Positions 1 to 9,481 of a stretch of DNA of 64,000 nt are shown here, piece after piece. Location: the NCBI GenBank assembly GCA_030323885.1, contig CM059198.1, positions 63,886,917 to 63,950,916 on the forward strand. Reading direction: 5' to 3'. The number at the start of each line of letters is the position of its first letter. Position 1 is the first letter of the stretch. The position numbers were made by a program, and so were the translations under genes. A model generated the notes under the pieces. The model ran no database searches. It worked only from the letters and a program-made list of their open reading frames with translations, and was not told the origin of the DNA. The DNA is from Branchipolynoe longqiensis. Lineage: Eukaryota; Annelida; Polychaeta; Phyllodocida; Polynoidae.

Positions 1-2
1 TT

Positions 3-164
3 CATGACTGGAGCATGGTGTTGAATGTCCGGAGGTCCAAGACTATTCAGTTCCATGAGAGAACCTTAGAGATCCCGATCGCAAGGTGTGCTGACAGGGA
101 ATTGTGTGCAGCGGATGGGGTGGTGGGAGGTGTGGGCGCGTCTCCTTTGGCATATAATTGCTAG
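3..164 (+). pseudogene. Tyrosine-recombinase fragment (central region)
   Basis: An open stretch of 54 codons runs from the window edge to a TAG. It contains an SKTIQF-type motif followed by ERTLEIPIAR and an LCA motif. This pattern (S-K-T-x-Q-F, basic strand, then L-C-x-V) is typical of the region between the first catalytic Arg and the H-x-x-R box in DIRS-, Crypton- and XerD-like tyrosine recombinases. No catalytic residue is inside the fragment, so it is at most a relic or an exon cut by the window edge. It is not a copy of either YR gene further on. Confidence 0.45.
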
Positions 165-550
165 CCCTGACAGCAATAAAGACTTGTCCATCCCATCACC
201 GCTACGCTTTCCTCCTTGTTTGAATGTAGGCAAATTTATATATTATATATTGCATATTGCATATATATTTTTGAGCGAGTGGTACAGGGATGGGGTAGAG
301 CCAGGCTAGGAAGAATAGGCCAGGTGGCAGCACCAGGCGAGGCAGAAGGCCTGACCAGTCGCTTTAGTAGTTGAGTGTCATTAGTTGGGTTGTATCATTT
401 GGTGTCAACTACCAGATAATTATAATTGTATCATTTTATCCTGATATTCCTGTTGGTTATTATGATTCTATTATCAAGTCTTATTTAAGTATGTGTGTAC
501 AATTGGTATGACAATAAAGCGAAAAGTTCACTTTGTCTCACCGGTGTCTT
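165..550. other. Non-coding spacer
   Basis: AT-rich sequence between two YR fragments. It holds a short ATATAT/TGCATA run near 236-270 and an AATAAA near 513 on the + strand. No gene or family is recognised. Confidence 0.5.
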
Positions 551-1104
551 TTAGTTGGTGAGTAGCCTCTGTGCGATAGGTTGAGGCTTCTCTAGTCGCT
601 TGTGATAATGTTTTGCAAACGATCTAGCGGTTTTCCATCCTGCATGAGCCAGGACCCGTTTCACGGAAATGCCAAGTAATCTGGCCTTAGATACCATTGC
701 ACCATGTGTAGAGTGCGATGAATATCTGTTTGTGTTTACTCCTGATAGTTTTAACACAGTCATGGCCCATCTGGCGAGGGTGTCCCTCGAAATGCCCTTG
801 TGTGGCTTAATAAAGCTCACCAAAAGCTGCCTTGAGTTGCGTATTGTTCTTGTCTTGGATATATATGTCCGTATTGCGGAGACTACACATAATTTTCGAT
901 CCTCTGTGAAACTAGTGACACTTATTGTCGACAGGGGATCACCTAAACGATTTGATTTCAACAAAGTTGTTAAATCAAACGTTGCTTCCTTGTTATCGAT
1001 TTCAAGACCATTGAGCGACAGGGCGACTATTTTTTGGCCCCTGTGTCCTGTAACCAGCAGTAGAAGCAAAGCTACTTTGAAACCTAATAGCTTAACGTCC
1101 AGGA
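551..1104 (-). pseudogene. DIRS-like tyrosine recombinase, 3' half, truncated
   Basis: The minus strand encodes about 185 residues that align end to end with the C-terminal half of the YR at 5400-6509 (from LDVKLLGFK to the final RLLTN and stop). The first catalytic Arg (TGHRGQ) and the Tyr (KHYHKRL) are present. The box normally H-x-x-R reads HSTHGA, so the second Arg is His and the enzyme is probably dead. The open frame continues upstream to 1306, but that extension does not resemble YR. No terminal repeat of this copy is visible below 551. It is a 5'-truncated copy in the opposite orientation to the complete element that starts 420 bp away. Confidence 0.8.
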
Positions 1105-1524
1105 ACTTAGCTTTTGGGGGTGAGCGCCCTAGCAGAAAGAGCGGTACATCCCCACCCACCCAGATGGGAGGGAGGGTGTGGGAAGAGCCACTAGACACTT
1201 CCTGATTATTATCCGTCATAAGGTAGGTGTTATCACGTATGTGAGACTTAATGGATGTATTATATGTATATCTGTATATATATATGAATGCTAAGTTATA
1301 TTCCATCCCGGTTATATTGTTTCATATATATATGTATAGTACATAAACTTCCGAGCAAGTGGCGTGTTGCACGACCACACACATGGGTCCAGCAAGGTGG
1401 CTGCCGGCCACCCCCCCCTCCCCCACCATGGAAGTGCATGGGGGGTGGGGGAAGCAGGGCACTACAGAGCTTATTACATGTGATAATGGGTTTATCACTA
1501 TCCATATATAAATATATATATATA
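1105..1524. other. Spacer with TA-rich and C-rich tracts
   Basis: Holds TA-rich stretches (1257-1285, 1320-1340), a C-run next to a G-run (about 1410-1450) that could pair, and a (TA)n tract ending at 1524. That tract is the left flank of the DIRS insertion. No coding evidence. Confidence 0.5.
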
Positions 1525-1594
1525 TTTTACCTCGGTAAACAGCCTCAGGCTAGCCTCAGGCTAGGGAGAGGTAAGCACGTCCGGTACCAGCAAT
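1525..1594 (+). repeat. Left inverted terminal repeat of DIRS-like element
   Basis: The outer part 1525-1558 contains a duplicated AGCCTCAGGCT unit. The inner part 1559-1594 is matched by the right ITR in reverse complement. The outer part is copied in reverse complement at 6573-6616, inside the ICR. Confidence 0.85.
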
Positions 1595-2281
1595 TAGCAT
1601 ATACAACTCACGACTGGATAACGTGTCGTTGGGTTGCTCCGGCAAAATTAGTCTACATACAAGCAAATACGCAGTAAGTATAATAAAAACTGTGGTTAGC
1701 TTAATTATGATGCATTAGAGCATCAATATGGAAAGTTTAGACTTTCGTTGGTCCAATTTGGACGAGTTATTTGGTTATAAACAACCAAGGATAGAACACT
1801 CGAGTGGGTTTCTCGAAGGAACCAAACCGGTCATTAGCGGTTCGTCAACACCCGGGTCACCGTGTGACTATGGGTAGAGATGTGGGTTTCGCCCTATCTC
1901 ATGTGGAAATTCTCTCGTACTCTAATAGAGAGTAATGTTGGAGATGCTCCTGGGTTTCTTTTATAGACTCCCCTAGACAAAAAAATTTTCAGGCGTTTCT
2001 CCGAGTTTCGTAGCATTTTCTCCAACTTGTTGACGTAGTAGTCACAGGTGGGAGAAGTGTGCGGAACAGAGGGATGGGCGGGCCGATACACTGGTCCCGA
2101 CCCCGCGTAAAGATTTGGGTTTGACCCACAATCCACGCACAAATTTAGCTTATTACGCCTGTGTTATAACGGTATAAACACGTTCTCTAACACCACCAGA
2201 TGTCCAATTGAGTTTGAAACAACCAAATTGTGACAAATATATATACCAGGACTGACCAAAAATCTTTGTTTACAGTTCCTG
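1595..2281 (+). other. 5' untranslated region of DIRS-like element
   Basis: Lies between the left ITR and the gag start. Many short frames are closed by stops. No TATA box or tRNA-like promoter stands out. Transcription in DIRS elements normally starts in or next to the left ITR. Confidence 0.5.
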
Positions 2282-3633
2282 ATGGCCACGAAGCGGAGTA
2301 AGCGCGGTGCAGCAGCAGCCGAGGGGCGTGTTCCGAGTGGAGTGGACGAGGAGTACGACTCCTCACCTGTGTTGTCGGCAGGGCCGTCGACACAGCCCCG
2401 GGCGCATATCCTCTCCGACCCGGACGAGGACGCAGTGCCTGATGTGCCTGCGCCTCCAGATTGGGAGGCTCGCTTTGCACGGTTGGAAAGCCACATCTTG
2501 ACTTCCAAATCGCCCGTGTCTCGGAAGCGGCGTAGGCCGAGTGTCCAAGAGGATTCGTATGAGGATTTCTTGGACACAGACTCAGCGGTGGAGCTTAAGG
2601 CTCCTCCTCCTCCTTCTCCTAAACGGAGGAAGAAGAAGAAACAGGTGATTTCTTCGGGTGATGAATTCACCAAGGAGCGGGCAGAGACTGGTTTTCGCAA
2701 AAAGCGGAAGACTAAGTCCAAAAAGAAGAAGAGGAAGAGGAAATATTCTTCTTCTGATTCGTCCACTGAGTCTACTTCTACGGAATCAGACTCAGACACC
2801 ATATATGAAGGTGTCTATGCGGACATTGGCACTAAAGTGGCTAAGAAGGTGGAGAAGCCAAAGGCTAAGCGGGTTAAAACCACTACGCTTATGCGCGAGA
2901 CCGTGAATGGTCATTTTCGCACGTTAAAACCGGCGGAGGTTATCTCCAAGTTAGGAGATGAGTTAACAGGCATAAAGGGTGTTCCCAACTCCATCATTAA
3001 AGAAATGGATCGGGATGTCAATATGACGGATGACCGTAAGAAGTTTGAGGATGTGTTGCACACAGTGCATAAGGCAGTGTTGGCTACCCTAACAGCTATT
3101 GTTCCTGTGGCTAATAGGATGCAGAGTGAAAATAAGTTCTCGTCTTTGGCTAAGACAATGGACAAAGGCATTGCAGTGTTAGCGGCGGCAGGTACTGTCG
3201 TCGAAGATATGAAAATGTCTTCAAGTCAGTTTGCACAGATGCTGGCAAAGAAGTGGCTCGCTCTAAGAAGGTTACCGATAATGAGGGGAAGGAGTTTACG
3301 CTCTATCTTGCTCCAGAGCCGATTAAAGGGAAACCTTTAGATAATACCAAGATGTTTGGCGGTCAACTACAATACCTCTATAAAGAGGTAGAGACTGCAG
3401 CCAAGAGTGGCAAAAACATGGATGGCAAGAAGAAACAGGAAGTTCCTCGTTTCAAAAAGTCACGAGGGGATTTTCGTCCACGACGGTTCACCAGAGGAAC
3501 CAGACCGAGTTCAAACTTCGGTCAAGGGTTTCGGGGCCGGGGCGCTCGCCCAGGCTGGACCGACAACACCGCACGGCCAATAGGCCGAGGGGTCAACTCG
3601 TCGAGACCTTTCCCCAGGGGCGGGTCCAAGTAG
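2282..3633 (+). pseudogene. gag: DIRS-like gag, one frameshift
   Basis: ATG at 2282 opens a 352-codon frame. Near 3230-3260 the coding sense moves to another frame, which runs to TAG at 3631, giving about 450 residues in all, normal for a DIRS gag. The N-terminus is acidic and proline-rich. Residues about 110-175 are a Lys/Arg- and Ser-rich stretch (KRRKKKK, then KSKKKKRKRK, then an SSDSSTES-type run) that could be a nuclear localisation and RNA-binding signal. A helical, capsid-like region follows (ETVNGHF to VANRM). The C-terminus after the shift is Arg/Gly-rich (GFRGRGARPG) and suits nucleic-acid binding. A single-base indel is the simplest cause; programmed frameshifting cannot be excluded from one copy. 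Confidence 0.8.
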
Positions 3634-3698
3634 AGGTCCAAACACAAACTTTACAAGTCCCTGCAGCCTCTAAAAACACACAAACTGTAAGCAACTTT

Positions 3699-5550
3699 GT
3701 GGCTGGTAATATTAGTAATCATATTTCTGAGTGGCACAAAATTACTAGTGACCAAGAAATTTTAAAAATAGTTAGGGGTGTTCACATTCCCTTCACACAA
3801 ATTCCTGTACAAAGTATAATACCTTTTCCATATAACATTCAACCAGTTGAACGAGACGCACTAACTAAACAGGTACATAAATTCTTTGAGAAAGGAATTA
3901 TACAAAAAGTGACACACTGTTCAGGACAGTTTATTTCAAACATTTTCTCGAGACCGAAGCCTAATGGTGATGTTCGAATGATCCTGGATTTAACAATCCT
4001 TAATAAAAGGGTGGAATATCGACATTTTAAAATGTTCTCTCTAGATACGGCACGAGATCTGATTACACCAGATGCGTGGATGGCTAGTGTTGATTTACAG
4101 GATGCATATTATACGCTTCCCATAATGGAACAATACCGAAAATTTCTTCGATTTATTTGGGATAACCAACTCTATGAGTTTACCTGCATGCCGAATGGCT
4201 TAGCTTGTGCGCCTCGTTTATTTACTAAATTGCTTAAACCTGTTTTCTCGGTAATGGCGAGGAAAAGGGTCACATAATGTTTCCATACATAGATGATTCT
4301 CTTATTATCATCAACACAAATTGGTTGTGTGAATAGCAGTTTTGGATTTATGTGCATTACTCACTAAATTGGGGTTTTATGTACATCAACAAAAGTCAGT
4401 GTTTAAACCAACAAAACAACTCAAATGTTTAGGGTTTATTCTGGATACACAGTCCCTTACAGTGTCGATAACAGAACAAAAACTAATTAAGTTTATGACT
4501 ACAGCGACTCAGCTTATTAAGTTATCAAAGCCAAAAATTAGACAGGTTGCTGTTCTTATTGGCATAATGACCTCATATGCACCTGCTGTGTTATATGGGA
4601 AGGCCCATATTAAGTCGCTAGAAATAGATAAAAATTTAGCGTTAACACGAACTAAAGGCAATTTTGAGCGAAAGATGTTTATTTCGCAAGAAGGGTTACA
4701 GGATATTGGATGGTGGATGCAACATATAGCAAGTTCACCAAATCCAATCCGCATGGCGGAACCTAATACAGTAATTACTACTGATGCTTCGTTAGAAGGT
4801 TGGGGAGCTCATCGAGATGGGGTCACAACAGGAGGTAGATGGCTTGATGATGAAAAATCAGACTATATTAATGCACTAGAATTGCGTGCTATTTATCTGG
4901 GCTTACGTAGTTTAGTAAAGATAAATAAATCACAGGTTAGAATACTAACTGATAATACTACTGCCATGGCATATATTCGTAACATGGGTGGAACCAAATC
5001 AAAGTCTTGCAATCAGTTATCTAAACTGATTTGGAACTGGGCACAGGCTCAACAAGTCTGGCTGACTGTAGCGCATATTCCAGGGTCACAAAATACACTT
5101 GCAGATTATAAAAGTAGAAATTTCCATGACCATTTAGAGTGGTCTCTCTCTACACATTTGTTTAACTTCGTTTGTGAAAAATGGGGTACACCTGAAGTTG
5201 ACTTATTTGCATCACGAAATAATAACAAGTTACCCTGTTATGTTTCTTGGCATCCTGAACCGGATGCTTGGAAAGTAGATGCGTTTGCTATTACCTGGGA
5301 AAATAATTATTTTTATATTTTCCCACCATTTAGCATTATCAGCCGAGTAGTGAGAAAAATCGGCTTGGAAGGGACACATGCGATACTGGTGGTGCCCGAT
5401 TGGGACACGCAACCTTGGCTGCCAGCAGTTTCACAACTGGCAAAAGATCGTATACGATTCCCAAGAAAACTCGGGAATCTGACGCACCACGGACCGCTAG
5501 TGGTTCACGGCGACGTGTCAACGACGCCCCTATTGGCATTCCTTTTCTAA
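3699..5550 (+). pseudogene. pol: DIRS-like pol: reverse transcriptase, RNase H, methyltransferase-like
   Basis: Coding sense passes through three frames. The first (3699-4277) has RT motifs including MILDLTILNKRV, SVDLQDAYY and MPNGLACAP. The catalytic YIDD box is at 4286-4297 in the next frame. From 4342 to 5550 a third frame carries the RT thumb, then RNase H with its acidic residues (TDAS at about 4780, ALELRA at 4876, TDNTTA at 4948, and LADYKSR). Last comes a DIRS-type domain with VDLFASRNNN and FPPFS (about 5195-5400), described in DIRS elements as phage-Dam-like methyltransferase. Two 1-base deletions (about 4267 and about 4331-4335) explain both shifts. The first frame is also open upstream of 3699 into the end of gag, so gag and pol overlap. 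The last 150 bases overlap YR. Confidence 0.85.
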
Positions 5551-6509
5551 GGAAGCAGCTACAGCAATTTGGATTGGACAGAATTACTGAGGATAGGATA
5601 GTATCGGATGCCTGGAGGCCAGGAACTGTCAAAATGTATACAACCTATTTAAAGAAATGGGGTGTACATTGTTTGTTAATGAAAGTTAAGCCAACAAATC
5701 CAAAGATTTCACAAGTAGCTCGGTTTCTTCGTTCTCTAGAGGATGAAGGACTTTCCTTTGGATCGATTAATGCGGCGAGGTGTGCGTTATCAATTATATT
5801 ACCTAGAATTGATGGCGAAACAGTTGGAAAACATTATGTTATTTGTTATTTACTTCGTTCAATTTATCAAAGGAATCCTCCAAAACCAAAGTATAGTCGG
5901 TTTTGGGATGTTTCTATAGTATTTAAGTTGTTTCAGGCTTGGCCTCACAACTCGTGGTTAGATATAAAACAGTTAGGTTTTAAGGTCGCGGTCCTGTTAT
6001 TGTTAGTAACCGGACACAGAGGACAGACGATTGTTGCTTTATCCTTAACTGGATTAGAAATAGACAAGGAACAAGCTACGTTTGATTTAGAAAAATTGCT
6101 CAAATCGAACACGTTAGGTGACCCTTTATCAACGGTTCACTTAGACTGTTTTCCGAATGATCGGAAATTATGTGTTGTGTCGGCCATACGGGCTTATATA
6201 TACAAGACAAAGGATTTACGTGCATCACAACAACTATTAGTGAGCTTTATAAAGCCACATAAGGCAATTTCACGAGACACACTTGCCAGATGGACAATTA
6301 CGGTGTTGAAATTGGCTGGAGTGGATACGAGCAAATACTCTTCCCACTCAACTAGAGGTGCCATGGTCTCCAAGGCACGGGTGCTTGGTATTTCTGTGAA
6401 AAGAATACTAGCGCATGCAGGCTGGAAGACGGCTAAGTCGTTTGCAAAACATTATAATAAACGACTAGAAAAGCCTACCGGCGTTGCAAAGCGTCTTCTC
6501 GCCAACTAA
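5400..6509 (+). CDS. DIRS-like tyrosine recombinase
   Basis: An uninterrupted frame of 369 codons. The first in-frame start-like codon is TTG at 5400, so the true start, or a fusion by frameshift from pol, is unsettled; the frame overlaps the pol end by 150 bases. The recombinase would insert the circular DNA copy of the element, replacing a DDE integrase. Catalytic residues are all present: Arg about 207 (TGHRGQ), His 316 and Arg 319 (HSTRGA), a HAGW box and Tyr about 352 (KHYNKRL). The N-terminal half holds the SAM-like core-binding region (SDAWRPGTVKMYTTY to RFLRSLEDEGL). It is the best-preserved gene of the element and the parent type of the minus-strand fragment at 551-1104. Confidence 0.88.
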   Translation: MGHATLAASSFTTGKRSYTIPKKTRESDAPRTASGSRRRVNDAPIGIPFLRKQLQQFGLDRITEDRIVSDAWRPGTVKMYTTYLKKWGVHCLLMKVKPTNPKISQVARFLRSLEDEGLSFGSINAARCALSIILPRIDGETVGKHYVICYLLRSIYQRNPPKPKYSRFWDVSIVFKLFQAWPHNSWLDIKQLGFKVAVLLLLVTGHRGQTIVALSLTGLEIDKEQATFDLEKLLKSNTLGDPLSTVHLDCFPNDRKLCVVSAIRAYIYKTKDLRASQQLLVSFIKPHKAISRDTLARWTITVLKLAGVDTSKYSSHSTRGAMVSKARVLGISVKRILAHAGWKTAKSFAKHYNKRLEKPTGVAKRLLAN

Positions 6510-6572
6510 CAAGAATAGGTGAGAACAAAAATTTAGAATGTTATTAAGGATAAAAATGAATTATGTAAAGGT

Positions 6573-6706
6573 CTCCCTAGCCTGAGGCTAGCCTGAGGCT
6601 GTTTACCGAGGTAAAATAGTATAGTTATACGAGTCTTACCTTGGTACAGATGATGGATAACTGTTGTTTTACCGAGGTATAAGCCTCGGATAGATGTGGG
6701 CTAGGG
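6573..6706 (+). repeat. Internal complementary region (ICR) of DIRS-like element
   Basis: Bases 6573-6616 are the reverse complement of the left outer end, and 6617-6706 of the right outer end. They are fused without spacer, giving the sequence of a head-to-tail circle junction in reverse. This region is thought to template completion of the ends during replication. Together with 6841-6930 it forms a ~90-bp stem. Just before it, 6541-6559 is also inverted at 6785-6803. Confidence 0.85.
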
Positions 6707-6812
6707 CCCTCCCGCCACACCCTGCCACATCTATTCCGTTGGTGTACCTTTTCGGTAAAGTAATAGTATCCATTGTTTGAAAGTCATTTTTATCCTCAAT
6801 AAGTAGGTTAAG

Positions 6813-6925
6813 ATTGCTGGTACCGGACGTGCTTACCTCTCCCTAGCCCACATCTATCCGAGGCTTATACCTCGGTAAAACAACAGTTATCCATCATCTG
6901 TACCAAGGTAAGACTCGTATAACTA

Positions 6926-6930
<5 letters not shown>
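6813..6930 (+). repeat. Right inverted terminal repeat of DIRS-like element
   Basis: The inner part 6813-6848 is the reverse complement of 1559-1594. The outer part 6841-6930 is the reverse complement of ICR 6617-6706. The outer portion differs from the left ITR outer portion, as in DIRS-1, where the two ITRs extend differently. Confidence 0.85.

Positions 6931-6960
<30 letters not shown>
6931..6960. repeat. (TA)n microsatellite
   Basis: TA tract at the right edge of the DIRS insertion. A comparable tract lies at 13696-13739, just before the second copy of the duplicated segment. Confidence 0.9.
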
Positions 6961-6965
<5 letters not shown>

Positions 6966-6989
6966 ACATTAGTTCACCTTTCTCTCACT

Positions 6990-7428
6990 AGGTGATCCCT
7001 AGATAAAAGAGTCACCATGTACTTGTAGTGCATAGGTGAATGACAACGTAGTGTAAATACGGGCGAAAATAGCTTTAGTATGGAACAGGAAGTAGAATAC
7101 CTGGCACCAGTGTCAAATGGTTACTTATATCGGCATAGAGTTGGTGAAATGGGAGAGAATGCAAAAAGACAAGATGGGGGTTATAGAACACCGTCGATTT
7201 CACTTTTAAAGTATATTAAACTGCATGTTTTATTACATTTCTCAACTCAAAGGTAGCGGGGAAATATAAAAACATATATAAAGAATAAATATTGTTTATT
7301 TAATTAGGACATTATTCACTCAATTAATTTACCCAGCATGTCGAAATTTGTCTCCAGCTTTTCTAATGGGTTGGTTTTAACCCCTGTACTGTCAGTACAG
7401 GGTGAATCTTTTATCTAGGTGATCACCT
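6990..7428. mobile_element. MITE with ~49-bp terminal inverted repeats, copy A
   Basis: Begins AGGTGATCCCTAGATAAAAG and ends with its imperfect reverse complement. The inverted ends extend about 49 bp, including a CTGTACTGTCAGTACAG palindrome at the right end. No coding capacity. Target duplication is not clear, so the superfamily is unassigned. Confidence 0.65.
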
Positions 7429-7525
7429 GCCACCTACTACTGCCATTGTTGGGCAAATTTTAAATAGTAATTCTATATATATATATATATGTATGTATGT
7501 ATAATTGACTACGTGTTAATTGTGG

Positions 7526-7655
7526 ACTGGGTACGGTGGCCGAATCGATAGAGCGTGGGCATCGCATGCGCGAGATCAGGAGTTTGCTTCCTGGTCTAGT
7601 CAAATCAATGACTTATCAAATTGATACTTCTCACTCCCAAGCCTGGTGCTTGGAA
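7526..7655 (+). mobile_element. SINE S1 (head A), cut by gap
   Basis: tRNA-like head with A box TGGCCGAATCGA and B-box region GAGTTTGCTTCC, then the start of the shared S1 body. The gap removes the rest. The complete equivalent is at 14306-14628. Confidence 0.8.
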
Positions 7656-8155
7656 NNNNNNNNNNNNNNNNNNNNNNNNNNNNNNNNNNNNNNNNNNNNN
7701 NNNNNNNNNNNNNNNNNNNNNNNNNNNNNNNNNNNNNNNNNNNNNNNNNNNNNNNNNNNNNNNNNNNNNNNNNNNNNNNNNNNNNNNNNNNNNNNNNNNN
7801 NNNNNNNNNNNNNNNNNNNNNNNNNNNNNNNNNNNNNNNNNNNNNNNNNNNNNNNNNNNNNNNNNNNNNNNNNNNNNNNNNNNNNNNNNNNNNNNNNNNN
7901 NNNNNNNNNNNNNNNNNNNNNNNNNNNNNNNNNNNNNNNNNNNNNNNNNNNNNNNNNNNNNNNNNNNNNNNNNNNNNNNNNNNNNNNNNNNNNNNNNNNN
8001 NNNNNNNNNNNNNNNNNNNNNNNNNNNNNNNNNNNNNNNNNNNNNNNNNNNNNNNNNNNNNNNNNNNNNNNNNNNNNNNNNNNNNNNNNNNNNNNNNNNN
8101 NNNNNNNNNNNNNNNNNNNNNNNNNNNNNNNNNNNNNNNNNNNNNNNNNNNNNNN
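7656..8155. other. Assembly gap (500 N)
   Basis: Run of 500 N. By structure it should contain the end of duplicated segment A and the A1 repeat and gag start of the Ngaro-like element. Confidence 0.99.
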
Positions 8156-9481
8156 CGCACTAGACGCAACACTGACGCATCTGACCACACGGACGCTCCA
8201 CCTGCACCTACACCCACGCCAGCGCCAGCAGCCGCCACCACAGACGCAACACCAACCACACACACACGAGGCAGACCGCGCGCCACCGCCACCCGAGCCC
8301 CGCCAGCCGAGGTCCTGCCACATACCATCCCAAAAGAACCAATCGACCCAACCGCACAGATGGCCGCATTACAGCAAACACTGACAGAAACACTAGCCCA
8401 GCAGGCCGAGCTCAACAGAACCATGATCGAGAGGGTTACGGCCATGGAAACATCTAAAAGGAAGCGATCAAACAGCCAAGGATCATCGGCATCCTCCTCC
8501 CGAACACCCGCCAGCCGACGCAACTCCGACCACCACAACAGCCGCCGAAACCGCAACCGTGAACCGTCCTCCTCACCAGAACACGGGCGAGCATGGCGCC
8601 CCGCATCCACCACACGCAAGAGGCATAACGACCGGAGAGACAGCGACGCCACCAGAGGGAGAGAACGCAGACCGCGCGCATCCAGGCGCTCCCCATCATC
8701 CGAAGATGAACGAGCACACCGGAAGATAATGGATGACATCATAGCACAAGGCGACGGCTACAACAAACAGCACAGAGGTAGGAAACCACTACTTCCACAC
8801 ACCTTTGTTATACGGGCAGAACAGAAGGGGAAGGTGGGGCAGGGCCAGAGCACCTGGTTCGAATACCTATCCGCCATACACAGGATGGCGAAAGACCACA
8901 CGGTACCCACAACCTGGATTGAACCACTCGCAGACCACGTCGAACAGATAGTGGAGATGGCGGCAGAGTGGGAGTGGGAGACCTGCCTTGCATGGTCCGA
9001 AAGGATCTTTAACATGATAGATGACGGCAGGCTCCCGAGGGCATGGAGAGATCCCACGGCCATAAAGGACGTGCAGCGAGACGCGTGCCTTACCGGACAG
9101 AGAAGCATCCAGGCACAAAAACGATCCGCAACAATCAGAAGAGCCCAACGCACACCTCCGCCACACACCGATGACACCCAAAACCAAAGGACAGACACCA
9201 CATCAACACCAGCATACCAACAATACAGGCGGCCCGAGTTCAACTACGAAACCGACGGCCGGCCATGCCATCGATGGAATACGGGCCAAGACTGCGGCTT
9301 CACTACATCCCACGGAACCGGGGTAGAACGCTTTGCCCACCTCTGCGCGTGGTGCGCAAACAAATACCGCAGGGCTAACCCTCACAAAGAAACCGAGTGC
9401 AACAACAAAAAACGGCAACTCGAGAGGCGAACCCAAGGTGCATCCAACGAAAACACGACGGAGAAATCGGATTTTTGCTGA
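8156..9481 (+). CDS. gag: Ngaro-like Gag, 5' end in gap
   Basis: The frame is open from the gap to TGA at 9481, about 440 residues. The N-terminal part is low complexity (Thr/Pro/Ala), followed by a short helical stretch (QMAALQQTLTETLAQQAEL) and an Arg/Ser-rich region (about 8450-8720) that may bind RNA. A conserved central region follows (GRKPLLPHTFVIRAEQKG to WSERIFNMIDDGRLPRAW). The C-terminus has a Cys/His cluster, PCHRWNTGQDC, then HLCAWCANKYRRANPHKETEC, fitting a zinc-binding motif of Ngaro-type Gag. The start codon is not visible. The last 85 bases overlap pol in another frame. Confidence 0.75.
   Translation, partial: RTRRNTDASDHTDAPPAPTPTPAPAAATTDATPTTHTRGRPRATATRAPPAEVLPHTIPKEPIDPTAQMAALQQTLTETLAQQAELNRTMIERVTAMETSKRKRSNSQGSSASSSRTPASRRNSDHHNSRRNRNREPSSSPEHGRAWRPASTTRKRHNDRRDSDATRGRERRPRASRRSPSSEDERAHRKIMDDIIAQGDGYNKQHRGRKPLLPHTFVIRAEQKGKVGQGQSTWFEYLSAIHRMAKDHTVPTTWIEPLADHVEQIVEMAAEWEWETCLAWSERIFNMIDDGRLPRAWRDPTAIKDVQRDACLTGQRSIQAQKRSATIRRAQRTPPPHTDDTQNQRTDTTSTPAYQQYRRPEFNYETDGRPCHRWNTGQDCGFTTSHGTGVERFAHLCAWCANKYRRANPHKETECNNKKRQLERRTQGASNENTTEKSDFC

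Larger units (their letters stand above)
1525..6930 (+). mobile_element. Complete DIRS-like YR retrotransposon (~5.4 kb)
   Basis: All DIRS hallmarks are visible: gag, RT with RNase H and a methyltransferase-like domain, an overlapping YR gene, inverted terminal repeats (ITRs) and an internal complementary region (ICR). The ITR core at 1559-1594 is the reverse complement of 6813-6848. The ICR at 6573-6706 joins the reverse complement of the left outer end (6573-6616) directly to that of the right outer end (6617-6706). This places the termini at about 1525 and 6930. Both flanks are (TA)n (1504-1524 and 6931-6960), with no target duplication recognisable. Such elements are thought to insert by YR-mediated recombination of a circular DNA. 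Frameshifts in gag and RT make this copy non-autonomous unless they are assembly errors. Confidence 0.9.
6961..7655 (+). repeat. Duplicated segment, copy A
   Basis: Matches 13740-14435 almost base for base over its whole length. It includes a 439-bp inverted-repeat element, a TATG-rich tract and the start of a SINE. It is cut off by the assembly gap. Differences between copies are scattered substitutions. Confidence 0.9.

Noticed and set aside
1296..1677. Small frames in the TA- and C/G-rich flank of the DIRS element
   Set aside because: Composition artefacts with no family features.
7536..8742. Several open frames running across the first gap
   Set aside because: Most of their length is N; only the sequence after 8155 in the gag frame has family features.
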